Assembly: GCF_031085375.1 (NCBI RefSeq)
Contig: NZ_JAVCWF010000001.1
Location: forward strand, 1,798,001-1,862,000
Length of the DNA stretch: 64,000 nt
Reading direction: 5' to 3'
From: Lactiplantibacillus brownii
GTDB lineage: Bacteria > Bacillota > Bacilli > Lactobacillales > Lactobacillaceae
In this document: piece after piece, positions 21,529 through 31,417 of the stretch
Layout of the letters: each line of letters starts with the position of its first letter
Numbering within the stretch: the stretch's first letter is position 1
Notes under the pieces: generated by a model
The model's database searches: none
What the model was told of the DNA's origin: nothing
Seen by the model: the letters and a program-made list of their open reading frames with translations, nothing else
Program-made: the position numbers and the translations under genes

Positions 21529-22185
21529 ATGAGCTTTTTAGTTGATTTCGTGCTCCATATTGATCAACACTTGGTCACAATCGTCAACAGTTTTGGGATT
21601 TGGACTTACTTAATCCTTTTCGCCATCATCTTCATTGAAACTGGTGCGGTGATCTTACCATTCTTACCAGGTGATTCGCTGCTATTTGCCGCTTGCGCGC
21701 TTGCAGCCAACCCGACATACGGCTTGCACATCTGGTCCTTTGTGTTGTTATTCTTAGTTGCGGCACTTGCCGGTGACTCATTAAACTTTTTAATTGGGCA
21801 TTCGCTTGGAGAAGCGTTGACGCGAACTTCGTGGTTCGGTCGGCTCATCAATCAAAAACAACTTGCGAAGTCTGAAAAGTTCTTCGAAAAACATGGTGGC
21901 ATCACGGTCACGATTGCGCGTTTCATGCCAATTATCCGAACCTTTGTCCCCTTCGTTGCTGCTAGCAGTCGCATGGCCTATCGTCAATTCATCCGCTATA
22001 ACGTCATTGGTTGTCTTCTCTGGGTCGCCCTCTGTTGCGGCGGCGGTTACTTCTTCGGTAACATTCCGTTCGTCAAAGAACATTTTTCATTAGTCGTACT
22101 GGGCATTATCGTGGTTTCATTAATTCCCGCTGTCTTTTCGGCGATGAAAGCGCGCTTCTCACACGCACCCGAAAGCGAAGATTAG
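21529..22185 (+). CDS. DedA-family membrane protein
   Basis: 218 residues from the ATG at 21529, with GGAGG at 21519-21523. The DedA signature FLPGDSLLFAA and the ARFMPIIRTFVPFVAASSRM arginine motif are present, with about five membrane segments. DedA proteins are implicated in flipping of undecaprenyl phosphate or phospholipids and in proton homeostasis. Confidence 0.92.
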   Translation: MSFLVDFVLHIDQHLVTIVNSFGIWTYLILFAIIFIETGAVILPFLPGDSLLFAACALAANPTYGLHIWSFVLLFLVAALAGDSLNFLIGHSLGEALTRTSWFGRLINQKQLAKSEKFFEKHGGITVTIARFMPIIRTFVPFVAASSRMAYRQFIRYNVIGCLLWVALCCGGGYFFGNIPFVKEHFSLVVLGIIVVSLIPAVFSAMKARFSHAPESED

Positions 22186-22193
22186 TCTAAACT

Positions 22194-22232
22194 AAAAGCA
22201 CCTCATCCGTAAAAAGATGACGTGCTTTTTTA
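22194..22232. terminator. Bidirectional terminator
   Basis: Stem AAAAGCAC..ATC / GAT..GTGCTTTT between convergent dedA-like and TIGR01906 genes. Confidence 0.8.
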
Positions 22233-22239
22233 GTTTGGA

Positions 22240-22881
22240 TTAGTTTAATTGTTTCAAGGCTTGTTTACCCACAGACAGATAGTAGGCAAACGACCACTCT
22301 AAGATCACAAAAGCCAAGACAAAACACTGTAAAAAGAAGGTATCCGGCAATACGATAATGATGCGATCAAATAATGGGTCAAATAGCCAATCCGAATTGC
22401 GGAATAAGACCTTATGGAAGAACACAAAAAACTGATCAAAGTTTACCGCCATTGCCGCGGCGATTAACGGTGGTACCCAGAGTGCCGTCTGCATTGGCAA
22501 CACAAAACGCCAAAGTTGCTGGTCGCGTTTAAGCCGACGCCACAAATAATAGGTCGTCACACAAGTCACGATAAATACCGCATAGTCCAGTAAAAACAGA
22601 TTTTTGACATCCGCAAAGTGAATCAAAGCACTCGTGGAGTCCGTAAAATCGGCCATCTTGAGCCGGCTGACCCACGGAAAATTCAGATAAGCCAGCAACT
22701 GAAAATAATTGGTCATTAACCGGCCGGTAGATAGGTTCACCAAATGGCCCAGTTGCTGCCAACGTGCATTAAAATAGTATAACCAGCTCGCATTAATCGT
22801 GAGAATGATCGTCCCACTGACTAACCACAAATAGAGTCCCAGCCACTGTAACCAATTTTTACCTTTATTTAGCCACGCCAT
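22240..22881 (-). CDS. TIGR01906/DUF1461 integral membrane protein
   Basis: 213 residues with four to five hydrophobic segments: near the N-terminus, at about 100-120, 130-150 and at the C-terminus. Matches the lactobacillar TIGR01906 family, function unknown. Its ATG lies inside the end of yutF (17-base overlap), so it is part of the yunD-yutD-yutF operon. Confidence 0.85.
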   Translation of the reverse strand: MAWLNKGKNWLQWLGLYLWLVSGTIILTINASWLYYFNARWQQLGHLVNLSTGRLMTNYFQLLAYLNFPWVSRLKMADFTDSTSALIHFADVKNLFLLDYAVFIVTCVTTYYLWRRLKRDQQLWRFVLPMQTALWVPPLIAAAMAVNFDQFFVFFHKVLFRNSDWLFDPLFDRIIIVLPDTFFLQCFVLAFVILEWSFAYYLSVGKQALKQLN

Positions 22882-23656
22882 TTTCTAAGTCCCATTCGTC
22901 CAATGAATTGACTTCATTTGTCGGCTTAACAGACTGCTTCGCAACCAATTCAGGCGTAGAAACCCCGGTGTAAACCAATAATGAATCCATATCAAAGTTA
23001 ATTGCTGCTGAAATATCGGTCATATAGTTATCACCGACCATGACACAATCGCGCTTGTCCAAACCAATACGATCGACCGCCTTTTGCATAATAATCGTTT
23101 CTGGCTTGCCAACATAAGTGGCGCGTTGCTGTGTCGCACGTTCAACCATCGCGATCACTGAACCAGCACCAGGCACTAAGCCACGTTCATTAGGTAGATT
23201 CGTATCGGCATTGGTCCCGATAAATTTAGCGCCACGCTTGATAGCCAAGGTCGCTAGTTCAAATTTATGGTAAGTCACGTCATAGTCTAAACCAACAATG
23301 ACATAACGTGGGGCCTTCTCTTCAAATTGAAACCCTTTTTCGAGCATCGCACCCTTTAAACCGAGTTCACCAATCACATACATGGTCTTCTCGCCATGAC
23401 CAGCCAAGTCATTGACATAATCAGCCGTTGCAAGTGCGGCGGTATAGACATTCGCCGGACTAACATGAATATCATGGTTATGAGCCAAATTTTCTGCAAC
23501 ATCTTCTGGTGACTTGGTGGTGTTATTCGTGACTAACAAAAAGTCGGTCTCCGTCGCTTGTAACCGTTCAATAAACCGTTTAGCAGCTGGAATGCGTTCA
23601 CTCCCACGATAAACAGTCCCATCTAAATCAATTAAATATCCCTTGTATTTACTCAC
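22865..23656 (-). CDS. HAD-superfamily phosphatase, NagD/YutF type (TIGR01457)
   Basis: About 263 residues. HAD motif I is YLIDLDGTVYRG, motif II VTNNTTKS, and motif III/IV VMVGDNYMTDI. Likely a broad sugar- or nucleotide-phosphate phosphatase. Start set at the GTG at 23656, nine bases after AGAGG; the TTG at 23662 is too close to the SD. Confidence 0.9.
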   Translation of the reverse strand: MSKYKGYLIDLDGTVYRGSERIPAAKRFIERLQATETDFLLVTNNTTKSPEDVAENLAHNHDIHVSPANVYTAALATADYVNDLAGHGEKTMYVIGELGLKGAMLEKGFQFEEKAPRYVIVGLDYDVTYHKFELATLAIKRGAKFIGTNADTNLPNERGLVPGAGSVIAMVERATQQRATYVGKPETIIMQKAVDRIGLDKRDCVMVGDNYMTDISAAINFDMDSLLVYTGVSTPELVAKQSVKPTNEVNSLDEWDLENGVAK

Positions 23657-23670
23657 TCTCAAAATCCTCT

Positions 23671-24315
23671 CTACTTCTGGCGAATCGTAAAATGCCGTTT
23701 ACCATTCGCTGGTTTACTCGTTCGAGCTTGATGGCCACTACCAGCGTTTACTTTTGCCGGTTGCTGCTTTTTTTCACTAAACGGCGCCGCTTTATGTTTC
23801 GTTGTAAACGGTTTGTTGCGTCGACGTTGCTTCAGCTTGCTACTGTTTCGATTGCTCCGACTACGAGATTGGGTCGTATTATTATTACTATTCCCATTAG
23901 TCCGCTTGCCGCGCCGGTCATCCTTGCGCGCATGACTAGTCTTTTTCGGCTTAATAACGCGTTCGTTCTTTAAAATGAAATAGGCGCAACCAAAATTACA
24001 ATATTCATATAAATAATCCTGCACCGTTCCAATCGTCTGAGAGCGCTGAACATCCTTGGTATCATCCTTAAAAAAGCCCTTCAACCGCAGCTGTTCAAAT
24101 CCCCAATCGCCAACTAAATAGTCGTACTTGTTGAGAATCGTGCTGTATCGCTCTGTAAATTTATCTAAATCAAAGCCTTCATGATAGTCCAAAACAATCT
24201 CAAACGGATGTTTGTTCACTTCAATATGGGTCTTATCCGTGCGGACACCTTGATATAAGCTCTGACGTCGTTCGGCCTGCTGTGCGGCCAATTCATCGAT
24301 GTGATCGCGATTCAA
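23671..24315 (-). CDS. yutD: YutD family protein
   Basis: 214 residues. The first ~120 are the YutD domain (HIEVNKHPFEIVLDYHEGFD, YDYLVGDWG, YCNFGCAYFIL). The rest is a low-complexity Lys/Arg/Asn/Ser tail, likely disordered and nucleic-acid-binding. Start is TTG, seven bases after AAGGTGG; no better codon exists. Function unknown. Confidence 0.85.
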   Translation of the reverse strand: MNRDHIDELAAQQAERRQSLYQGVRTDKTHIEVNKHPFEIVLDYHEGFDLDKFTERYSTILNKYDYLVGDWGFEQLRLKGFFKDDTKDVQRSQTIGTVQDYLYEYCNFGCAYFILKNERVIKPKKTSHARKDDRRGKRTNGNSNNNTTQSRSRSNRNSSKLKQRRRNKPFTTKHKAAPFSEKKQQPAKVNAGSGHQARTSKPANGKRHFTIRQK

Positions 24316-24330
24316 ATCGACACCACCTTT

Positions 24331-25719
24331 CTATTCTTGATGTGGGAACTGCGTGGCCAAATAATCACCGACCACGGTCCGTAAAAATTCTTTAAATAAG
24401 ATTTCCGTTTGACCACTAATATTTAGGGTTGGGAAAAATGGTATAAACAAATGATGATCTAATAACGCGATTTGATACGTGGCAGTTGGGACAACCGGCG
24501 CATCATTTACTAACAACGTGTGGGTTTCTGCTCGCCATTGCAATCCCTGGTATTGAATATAACCAAAAATTTGGCCGCGGAACCCCATGCCATGAATCTG
24601 AAATTTGTTTAAAAATGGTCGTGCTAATTCCATTTCATAAATGAGTCGCCAGAGGTCTTGACCAGTCAACGTGACCCGAATGACATGCATGGCGTGTGGC
24701 AACATGGTATGCATGTCATTCAAATTGACGTCACCCGCTGGTAGATCACGCATAAATAGCCCACCGTTAAGCATCCCTAAATCAGTGCCAGCATAACTCG
24801 TGATGGCTTTTAATCCCAGCGCAGTCAAGGCACTGGCATGATGCCAATGTGGTTGCAGTTGTTGTGGAACCGTCGCAATCACTTGTTGTGATAACAGCTG
24901 TTCACCTTTTTGTTGCCAAGCCGCAATCTCACTGGCATCCGTCGCCATGACTGGTAACGTCTTGGTCGCAACGGTTTGAGCCTGCTGCTGACAAACATGA
25001 TGCGCAGCGTTGATGGTCAGATTGATCTGACCCACATGTTCACCATATTTACCGGCCGCAGCCACCAGCACCCCGTGATCCATTTCACCATTCACCAATA
25101 AATGATGCGTATGACTACCGATGATCACATCAATGCCCGGATAGTGTTTAGCTAGCCAACGATCTACATTGATGCCTAAATGTGACATCACAATTAGCAC
25201 ATCATATTGACCCGCATAGGCCGCCATTAATTGTGGTAATCGGACTTTCACACTCGCGGGGGTCCAGCCATTTAAGGGATAAGTCAGCGTAAAGGGCGCC
25301 GTAAATGCTAACAATAAAATTCGAGTCCCACCTGCCGTCGTCACTAATTTAGCCGGCTTGGCCCATTGCGGTTGGGTGCCACTCTGAGTATCCGTGAGAT
25401 TATCCAAGACCACGTCAAAATTAGCCTGCTGATAAAGTTGGTCCAATTCGGCATGAGTCAATCCCAAGCCTTCATTGTTTCCAATCGTCACGGCGTCATA
25501 ACCCACTTGATTCAATAATTGAACATTTGCCCGTCCACGAGTGGCTTCTGACAACGGATGGGCACGATCGACGGCGTCTCCTAGGTCGACCGTGAGAACG
25601 GTTTGACCGGCACCTTGATGAAATTGGCGCTGATCAGCTAAATAACGCCGAATCCGTGGCCAATTTTCAAAATGCGAATGTAAATCATTCGTGTGCAAAA
25701 TCGTGATCTGTTCACTCAT
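24331..25719 (-). CDS. YunD-like metallophosphatase / 5'-nucleotidase
   Basis: About 462 residues from the ATG at 25719 (MSEQITILHTNDLHSHF, GAGG eight bases upstream). Dimetal motifs: TNDLHSHF, DLGDAVD, GNNEG, MSHLG and GSHTHH. The C-terminal half matches the 5'-nucleotidase substrate domain. There is no signal peptide, so unlike UshA it would act inside the cell. Confidence 0.9.
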   Translation of the reverse strand: MSEQITILHTNDLHSHFENWPRIRRYLADQRQFHQGAGQTVLTVDLGDAVDRAHPLSEATRGRANVQLLNQVGYDAVTIGNNEGLGLTHAELDQLYQQANFDVVLDNLTDTQSGTQPQWAKPAKLVTTAGGTRILLLAFTAPFTLTYPLNGWTPASVKVRLPQLMAAYAGQYDVLIVMSHLGINVDRWLAKHYPGIDVIIGSHTHHLLVNGEMDHGVLVAAAGKYGEHVGQINLTINAAHHVCQQQAQTVATKTLPVMATDASEIAAWQQKGEQLLSQQVIATVPQQLQPHWHHASALTALGLKAITSYAGTDLGMLNGGLFMRDLPAGDVNLNDMHTMLPHAMHVIRVTLTGQDLWRLIYEMELARPFLNKFQIHGMGFRGQIFGYIQYQGLQWRAETHTLLVNDAPVVPTATYQIALLDHHLFIPFFPTLNISGQTEILFKEFLRTVVGDYLATQFPHQE

Positions 25720-25785
25720 GGTCGTCGCCTCACAATAATTATCTTCGTTAATCCTAAAGCATTCCCTGAAACCGGTCAAGCCGAC

Positions 25786-26394
25786 TTATTGACGCTTGGC
25801 AAAATCAGCCGCTTTTCCTGTCACCATTTGCTCAATTTCTGCGAGTGAAAATGGGGCACCAAATGGGACTTTATGATCCAAATAGGCCGTTTCCGGCGTA
25901 TCCACCCCAACATTGATATCCTCTTTAATGTTGACCGAATAGTGATGAATATGACCGTGCAAGTTGATAATCTGCTTCACGATCCCCATCATCATTGGAT
26001 AGTGCGTCATATAATACTGTCGATGATCATATTTGATCAAGACGCCAACATCATGAAATTCAAATTTAGGGCCACCATTCAGTTGTGGATCGTGAGCTGC
26101 CAAATATTTGAAAAATGCCCGCGAATCATGATTTCCTTTAACGAAAATAATTTTACCATGACATTGTGTCAAAATGGCTAACACGCGTTCATAAGACAAT
26201 TTAGCTGGTCGTGTGAAATATAAGGCCACATCCCCAAGATGATAAACCGTATCTTGATCAGTGACGCGCGCATTCCAATGGTCAATAATCGCTTGATTCA
26301 TCGTCTCCACGTCTGGAAACAGCCGCGGTGCAAAATCATTTTGTCCTAATAAGTCCGCATGATAAAAATGCGTGTCTGAAGTAAAGTATTGCAT
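25786..26394 (-). CDS. Calcineurin-like metallophosphoesterase
   Basis: 202 residues. Motifs SDTHFYH, HLGDVA, VKGNHD, YMTHYPM and INLHGHIHHY give a full set of metal ligands. Substrate unknown. GGGGG precedes the ATG by six bases. First gene of the leftward cluster ending at 22240. Confidence 0.9.
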   Translation of the reverse strand: MQYFTSDTHFYHADLLGQNDFAPRLFPDVETMNQAIIDHWNARVTDQDTVYHLGDVALYFTRPAKLSYERVLAILTQCHGKIIFVKGNHDSRAFFKYLAAHDPQLNGGPKFEFHDVGVLIKYDHRQYYMTHYPMMMGIVKQIINLHGHIHHYSVNIKEDINVGVDTPETAYLDHKVPFGAPFSLAEIEQMVTGKAADFAKRQ

Positions 26395-26487
26395 ACAGTT
26401 CCCCCGCTTTCGAAATTAGTCACGTTAAGTTTAATTGTACCGCTTAGGACAAGATACCGCACCAGAACGGTTTTAAGTTCTGAGTAC

Positions 26488-26527
26488 CAAAAAAGCGTCC
26501 GACGTTTAATCACTCACGCCAGACGCT
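26488..26527 (-). terminator. Terminator after the amino-acid permease
   Basis: Minus-strand stem AGCGTCTGGCGT / ACGTCGGACGCT followed by a T run. Confidence 0.8.
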
Positions 26528-26531
26528 AATG

Positions 26532-27914
26532 CTAATTTTCATTTTCATGAACACGTTCATTCACAACTTTAATCACATATAAGACGACTAACCAAATCAA
26601 GGATGCGCCTAACGCAATCAGGGTCTCAGTTTTCAAACAAAGGACGACCATGATGAAAGCTAAAAACGCTAAAATCAGATAATCTGAAAATGGGAAAAAC
26701 GGCATCCGAAAACGTTTAGACTTGTGGCGACCGACTTTTTTCCGATAAGCCAAGTGGGCCAACACGATTGCTCCCCAAATAAAGATGAAACAAGTGGTCG
26801 AAACACTGGCAATCAGTGAGAAAACTTTCCCTGGCATAAACAAGTTCAGCAATACGGCTAGGCCGATGATCAACGTTGAAAACCGGAGCGCATTACGTGG
26901 CACTTGGCTCGTTGAAAGTTGGCCCATGTGCTTGGCAAACTTTCCCTTGCCATCATACGTCAACGAAAATAACATCCGTCCGGTACTAAATAGCGCTGAG
27001 TTACAGGATGAAGCTGCCGCCGTCAACACAACAAAATTGATAATGGCAGCCGCTGACGAAATCCCAAGGTTCGTAAAGACCTGCACGAATGGACTGTGTG
27101 CCGCCGAGAAATATCGCCAAGGATACATGCACATCAGGAAGAACAATGACCCGACATAAAACAAGATGATTCGAATGGGAATATTATCAATGGCCCGAGG
27201 AATGACCGTTTTAGGGTCTTCCGTTTCGGAAGCCGTCATCCCAACCATTTCGATCCCAATAAAACTAAACAACACCATTTGAAACGATAGAACAAAACCT
27301 TTCATGCCATGCGGTAAAAAACCGCCATAATTGACTAAGTTAGTTAAACTGGCATGCCCAACTGGCGTCTTAACACTAAAGACCACCATGGCGATCCCAG
27401 CCAAAATCAACGCAACGATTGCGGTAATTTTAATGATGGCAAACCAGAATTCAGTCTCCCCAAAGGCTGAGACGTTCACTGAATTTAAACCTAGTAACAA
27501 GATCAAGATCACAAAGCCCGGAATCCATTGTGGTAATTTTGGGAACCAGAACTGCATGTATTCCCCAGCGGCCGTGATTTCAGCCATCGCAATCGTGATC
27601 CAGCAGACCCAATACGTCCAACCGGCCACGAATCCGGTCCGTTCACCGAGATATTGTTTAATAAAATCAATATAAGAATGCGTATTTAGATCCGATAATA
27701 ATAATTCGCCTAATGCGCGCATCAATAAGAAACAAACGAGCCCGGTCACCAAATACGCAATTAAGATGGATGGCCCGGCTAAGTGGATGGATTGGCCGGC
27801 ACCTAAGAACAGTCCGGTCCCAATCGTGCCGCCGATTGCAATTAATTGCACGTGGCGACTTTTTAATCCGCGAGAAAGTTGGGCTTTCTCCGGTTGTTGA
27901 CTTGCTTTCGTCAT
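26532..27914 (-). CDS. AAT-family amino-acid permease
   Basis: About 460 residues from the ATG at 27914 (MTKASQQ, seven bases after GGGGAG). The N-terminal helix carries IAIGGTIGTGLFLGAG, the substrate-binding signature of the APC/AAT group, and there are about 12 membrane helices. It probably imports an amino acid with protons; the specific substrate cannot be read. Monocistronic. Confidence 0.9.
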   Translation of the reverse strand: MTKASQQPEKAQLSRGLKSRHVQLIAIGGTIGTGLFLGAGQSIHLAGPSILIAYLVTGLVCFLLMRALGELLLSDLNTHSYIDFIKQYLGERTGFVAGWTYWVCWITIAMAEITAAGEYMQFWFPKLPQWIPGFVILILLLGLNSVNVSAFGETEFWFAIIKITAIVALILAGIAMVVFSVKTPVGHASLTNLVNYGGFLPHGMKGFVLSFQMVLFSFIGIEMVGMTASETEDPKTVIPRAIDNIPIRIILFYVGSLFFLMCMYPWRYFSAAHSPFVQVFTNLGISSAAAIINFVVLTAAASSCNSALFSTGRMLFSLTYDGKGKFAKHMGQLSTSQVPRNALRFSTLIIGLAVLLNLFMPGKVFSLIASVSTTCFIFIWGAIVLAHLAYRKKVGRHKSKRFRMPFFPFSDYLILAFLAFIMVVLCLKTETLIALGASLIWLVVLYVIKVVNERVHENEN

Positions 27915-28166
27915 ATCAGCACTCCCCTTGTCCATCATTATACGGGTCAACCAGATGGCATTCAAAAGGGCACGCTTCCGTTTTCACGTTGATTGGTCTA
28001 TGCCAGTAAACACTTAATCAGGCTAAATGCCGTGCCTATCAACTTTCTTTAGGCCGGTGCTGACGCAATCACTGACAGATCCTTATTCTGACAGTTTACA
28101 AACCAATTTGCATGAATGACGTGAAGCTAAGACAAGATAAGGTGAATATATTTCATGTGTAGTCAC

Positions 28167-28198
28167 CAAAAAACGAGCCTAAAGGCACTTAGACTCGC
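28167..28198 (-). terminator. Terminator after ackA
   Basis: Minus-strand stem CGAGTCTAA / TTAGGCTCG and a six-T run. Confidence 0.8.
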
Positions 28199-28206
28199 TA
28201 ATCTAC

Positions 28207-29403
28207 TCAATTTTTAGGATGACCCACGCGTTCAACATCCCGTGCAATCATCAATTCTTCATCCGTTGGAATCAAAATCGTCCGGATCTTCGCATCCGCT
28301 GTGCTCAAATCCCGTTCGACCCCACTCACTTGGTTCTTATGCGGATCAATCGCGACCCCAAAATAACTTAACCTTTCTGCAATTCGTTGCCGCATTTTCG
28401 CATCACGTTCACCGATACCAGCTGTAATCACGATTGCATCAGCGCCTTGCATTTCAGCCAAATAGGCCCCGATATACTTCACAATGCGATTGACGAAGAT
28501 ATCAATGGCAAGTTTAGCCATTTTATCATAATCACAGCGCGCTTCGAGCTCGGCCATGTCAGCGGAACCCGCAATTCCCAGCAAACCAGATTGCGTATTT
28601 AAGATTTTCAACATGTCATCTGGATCTTTCAAGTCCAATTTTTTCATGAGAAACGCCATCAATGACGGATCTAAATCACCTGAACGCGTCGCCATTGTAA
28701 TCCCAGCCAAAGGCGTGAATCCCATGGACGTATCCAGGCTTTGCCCATTTTTAATCGCCGTAATCGAACTACCCGCGCCAAGATGCAACGTGATCAGTCG
28801 CAACGCTGTTAAGGGTCGCCCCATTAACTTCGCTGCACGACCGGCAACGTAACGATGACTCGTTCCATGTGCGCCGAATTTCCGCGCCCCATATTTTTCA
28901 TAATACGCATATGGTAATGAATATAAGTAATTAACCGGCGGCATACTTGTATGAAAGGACGTGTCAAAAACGGCCACCGCTGGCACGTCTGGCAAGACCC
29001 GCTTGAACGCGCGAATACCAACCGCATTAGCCGGATTATGCAACGGCGCATATTCAGCCAAACTGTCAATTTGGGTCAACACTTTATCGGTGATCAACAC
29101 GGAATCTTTAAAAATTTCGCCACCAGCGACGACCCGATGACCGACACCGGTAATCTCATCATAAGTCGCGATAATATGCAACTTGATCAACTCATCCAAG
29201 ATAATGTTGACCGCCGTCAGATGATCAGGCACGGACTCCGTTTCACGATATTTGTGATCCAGACCATAACGAATGTGTACGGGCGACGACTCGAAACCAA
29301 TGCGTTCGATCGCCCCGCTGGCAATCACCCGTTCTTGTGGCATTTCAAATAATTTAAACTTTAAGGTCGAACTGCCAGCATTAATAGCAATCGTCTTCCC
29401 CAT
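28207..29403 (-). CDS. ackA: Acetate kinase
   Basis: 398 residues. NAGSSTLKFKLF opens the protein; GHRVVAGG, HGTSHRY and the HLGAGSS phosphate-binding motif follow. It makes ATP from acetyl phosphate. Start ATG at 29403 with AGGAG nine bases upstream. It follows the methyltransferase-like gene and the comG operon. Confidence 0.96.
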   Translation of the reverse strand: MGKTIAINAGSSTLKFKLFEMPQERVIASGAIERIGFESSPVHIRYGLDHKYRETESVPDHLTAVNIILDELIKLHIIATYDEITGVGHRVVAGGEIFKDSVLITDKVLTQIDSLAEYAPLHNPANAVGIRAFKRVLPDVPAVAVFDTSFHTSMPPVNYLYSLPYAYYEKYGARKFGAHGTSHRYVAGRAAKLMGRPLTALRLITLHLGAGSSITAIKNGQSLDTSMGFTPLAGITMATRSGDLDPSLMAFLMKKLDLKDPDDMLKILNTQSGLLGIAGSADMAELEARCDYDKMAKLAIDIFVNRIVKYIGAYLAEMQGADAIVITAGIGERDAKMRQRIAERLSYFGVAIDPHKNQVSGVERDLSTADAKIRTILIPTDEELMIARDVERVGHPKN

Positions 29404-29415
29404 CAAGACTCACTC

Positions 29416-30465
29416 CTAGCGAATAATATTTTGACCAACCCACGCATCAATCTGCGCTGTGAAAGCTTCGAAAGCTCGCGTATCTTCAAAAGATGGGAAC
29501 TCGCCTAACAAAACTTTACCCGCTTGTTGCGCCTTAGCACCATGTTTTTGTAACACGACGACAGACTTACGAGATTTCTCATCTAAGAATAAATTCGTTG
29601 GCAAGTTCAACAATCCTTGCAAATACGCTGACGAACTCATCCATTTGAGCAAGCCTTGTGCTTCCTGTGATTGGAAAATATTTGTCGGAACCAGGAACAC
29701 GCCCCAGCCACCAGGTTGTAATTGTGACATGGCTTGTTCCATCAATAAATGGTGTACATAGGAATGGCCATTCGTTGCGCTAGTCTTGAACGCCTGTGCA
29801 CGCTCATCTAACGGATAGTAACCCACTGGCAAATCACCAATGGCAATCGTGACCTTAGGCATCACCAACGGATCAATGGCATCTTGGTGAAATAGCTCAA
29901 CCGACGATTGTTGTAGATCCATGCTCATCGCCGCAATCGCTAATTGATTATCATCGTTGTCAACCCCGTACCCTTGGATTTTTGCTTGACGCGTCGGTTG
30001 TAACTGATTCATGACGGTCGTCAACAAATTACCGGTACCGACCGCGATATCTAAAATTGAGAGCTGGTCGTTGGGTCCAATCAGCTTAGCAATCAGATAA
30101 GCGGTCAACAACCCGATTGAATCCGGCGTCATTTGATGATTTGGATCAACACGATCGTTATGAATCGCTTTGAGTAATGCTAACTGTAAGGCACGCCGAA
30201 TGGTTTCAGCGTCATACTGACTTAATGTGACGGACTGATATAAGTCGGTCAGCTTAGCCACACTAGCTTGATCCGGTTGCCCGTCCTCAACTTGAACAGT
30301 CTGAGCGAGTAAATTATCACCAGTTTCGATCAAGGCATCGACGTAACTAACCGATAATTGTTGCATTAAAATAGTGACTGATTGGTCTAAGACTTTAAAT
30401 AATGTTTCAGTTTCTGCTTGTGCCAGAATGCTCACCTCTTCGAAAATTCTTGAATCCTTCCCCAT
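29416..30465 (-). CDS. Class I SAM-dependent methyltransferase (N6-adenine type, YtxK-like)
   Basis: About 330-350 residues. The SAM motif is ILDIAVGTGNLLTTV (around residue 200), and DLPVGYYP fills the position of the NPPY-type catalytic motif, so adenine methylation is uncertain. The family is conserved next to ackA and comG in lactobacilli. The start is unclear: the ATG at 30465 lacks an SD, while a perfect GAGGTGA lies at about 30431-30437, just before ATT (30429) and CTG (30426). Confidence 0.8.
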   Translation of the reverse strand: MGKDSRIFEEVSILAQAETETLFKVLDQSVTILMQQLSVSYVDALIETGDNLLAQTVQVEDGQPDQASVAKLTDLYQSVTLSQYDAETIRRALQLALLKAIHNDRVDPNHQMTPDSIGLLTAYLIAKLIGPNDQLSILDIAVGTGNLLTTVMNQLQPTRQAKIQGYGVDNDDNQLAIAAMSMDLQQSSVELFHQDAIDPLVMPKVTIAIGDLPVGYYPLDERAQAFKTSATNGHSYVHHLLMEQAMSQLQPGGWGVFLVPTNIFQSQEAQGLLKWMSSSAYLQGLLNLPTNLFLDEKSRKSVVVLQKHGAKAQQAGKVLLGEFPSFEDTRAFEAFTAQIDAWVGQNIIR

Positions 30466-30514
30466 CTTACCGATTTTTAGAAAGGAGTTCAAGCTGGAAC
30501 CCCATGAATCCGCT

Positions 30515-30769
30515 TTAAGATCCCAATTTCGAAATTGTGCCGTGCTGCCGATCTAGTCCGTCACTAGTCGTCCCTCCCACTGGTGATTTGTTAGAGTTTG
30601 TGTGATTTTGAACAGGTTGTTTGGCTGGTGACTTTCGGTATTCCACCAACATTTCGCGATAAATGGCTTGGCGTTGCGCAAATTCATGGTAGCGAAAGCT
30701 TTCAAACGCCCCAAAAATCATGAGAAAGGCCAACACCGACAATAAAATGCTACCCCGGTGCGTTTTCAT
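30515..30769 (-). CDS. comGG: ComGG-like minor pseudopilin
   Basis: 84 residues with one N-terminal hydrophobic helix (ILLSVLAFLMIFGAF) and a short polar tail. Too diverged to call by sequence alone; placed by position, last of the comG genes. Its ATG overlaps the comGF stop (ATGA). Confidence 0.7.
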   Translation of the reverse strand: MKTHRGSILLSVLAFLMIFGAFESFRYHEFAQRQAIYREMLVEYRKSPAKQPVQNHTNSNKSPVGGTTSDGLDRQHGTISKLGS

Positions 30770-31224
30770 GGTGATGGTGCCACCTTTCCTAACAATAATC
30801 TAGCTTTGAAAACTTCCCCACTGCTGATCGTGATTCTTAACTGTTGATCTGCATTGAAACTAAAACTGGCCACGTGGCTCATTAGCTCAATGCGACCGCG
30901 ATTGTGCCCATTTGGTAATAATATGAGACGTTGATTTGGTGCCGGCTCCCATAACAAAACATACCAGCGATCATCACCCGCCCTTAATTTGACCCCACGT
31001 TCGCTAAACTTTTCCACTCGAAATTGATGCGCTGGATTCTCCAGTTCATGCAGCATCAGATACCATTGAATTGCGGGAATCGGGCGATGCGTAGCCACCA
31101 ATAATTGGCGCTGACCACGTAGCATCACTTTGCCAACGATCAATAACACACTTAATGCTAGGACGACTTCAATTAAGGTAAATCCTGCCCGCCTACGCAC
31201 CCGTCGCCAGCGGACGCAAGTCAA
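30766..31224 (-). CDS. comGF: ComGF-like minor pseudopilin
   Basis: 152 residues. Prepilin motif AGFTLIEVVLAL (processing after Gly) followed by a membrane helix. A GTG eight codons in is an alternative to the TTG start at 31224. Part of the overlapping comG string. Confidence 0.8.
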   Translation of the reverse strand: MTCVRWRRVRRRAGFTLIEVVLALSVLLIVGKVMLRGQRQLLVATHRPIPAIQWYLMLHELENPAHQFRVEKFSERGVKLRAGDDRWYVLLWEPAPNQRLILLPNGHNRGRIELMSHVASFSFNADQQLRITISSGEVFKARLLLGKVAPSP

Positions 31225-31417
31225 ATTGCGCTAAGCGAACGCGTTCGTAATCATAGCGAGCCTGTTTGATCCGTTGCACTTGGCGACGCTCTTGTCGTAT
31301 CATCAAAGTCTCCAGACCTAAGCTAAGACTGACGCCGGTCACTAATATCGCTAATGCTAAAACGGTCTCTGCTAGGATAAAACCGTGATGGCGCCGCCTA
31401 TCCTGATATTTGGTCAA
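31193..31417 (-). CDS. comGE: ComGE-like minor pseudopilin
   Basis: 74 residues with a prepilin-like HGFILAETVLALAIL helix. TTG start nine bases after GGAG. Overlaps both neighbours. Confidence 0.75.
   Translation of the reverse strand: MTKYQDRRRHHGFILAETVLALAILVTGVSLSLGLETLMIRQERRQVQRIKQARYDYERVRLAQFDLRPLATGA

Noticed and set aside
27966..27995. cre-like CGCTTCCGTTTTCAC upstream of the permease
   Set aside because: It fails the consensus at several positions.
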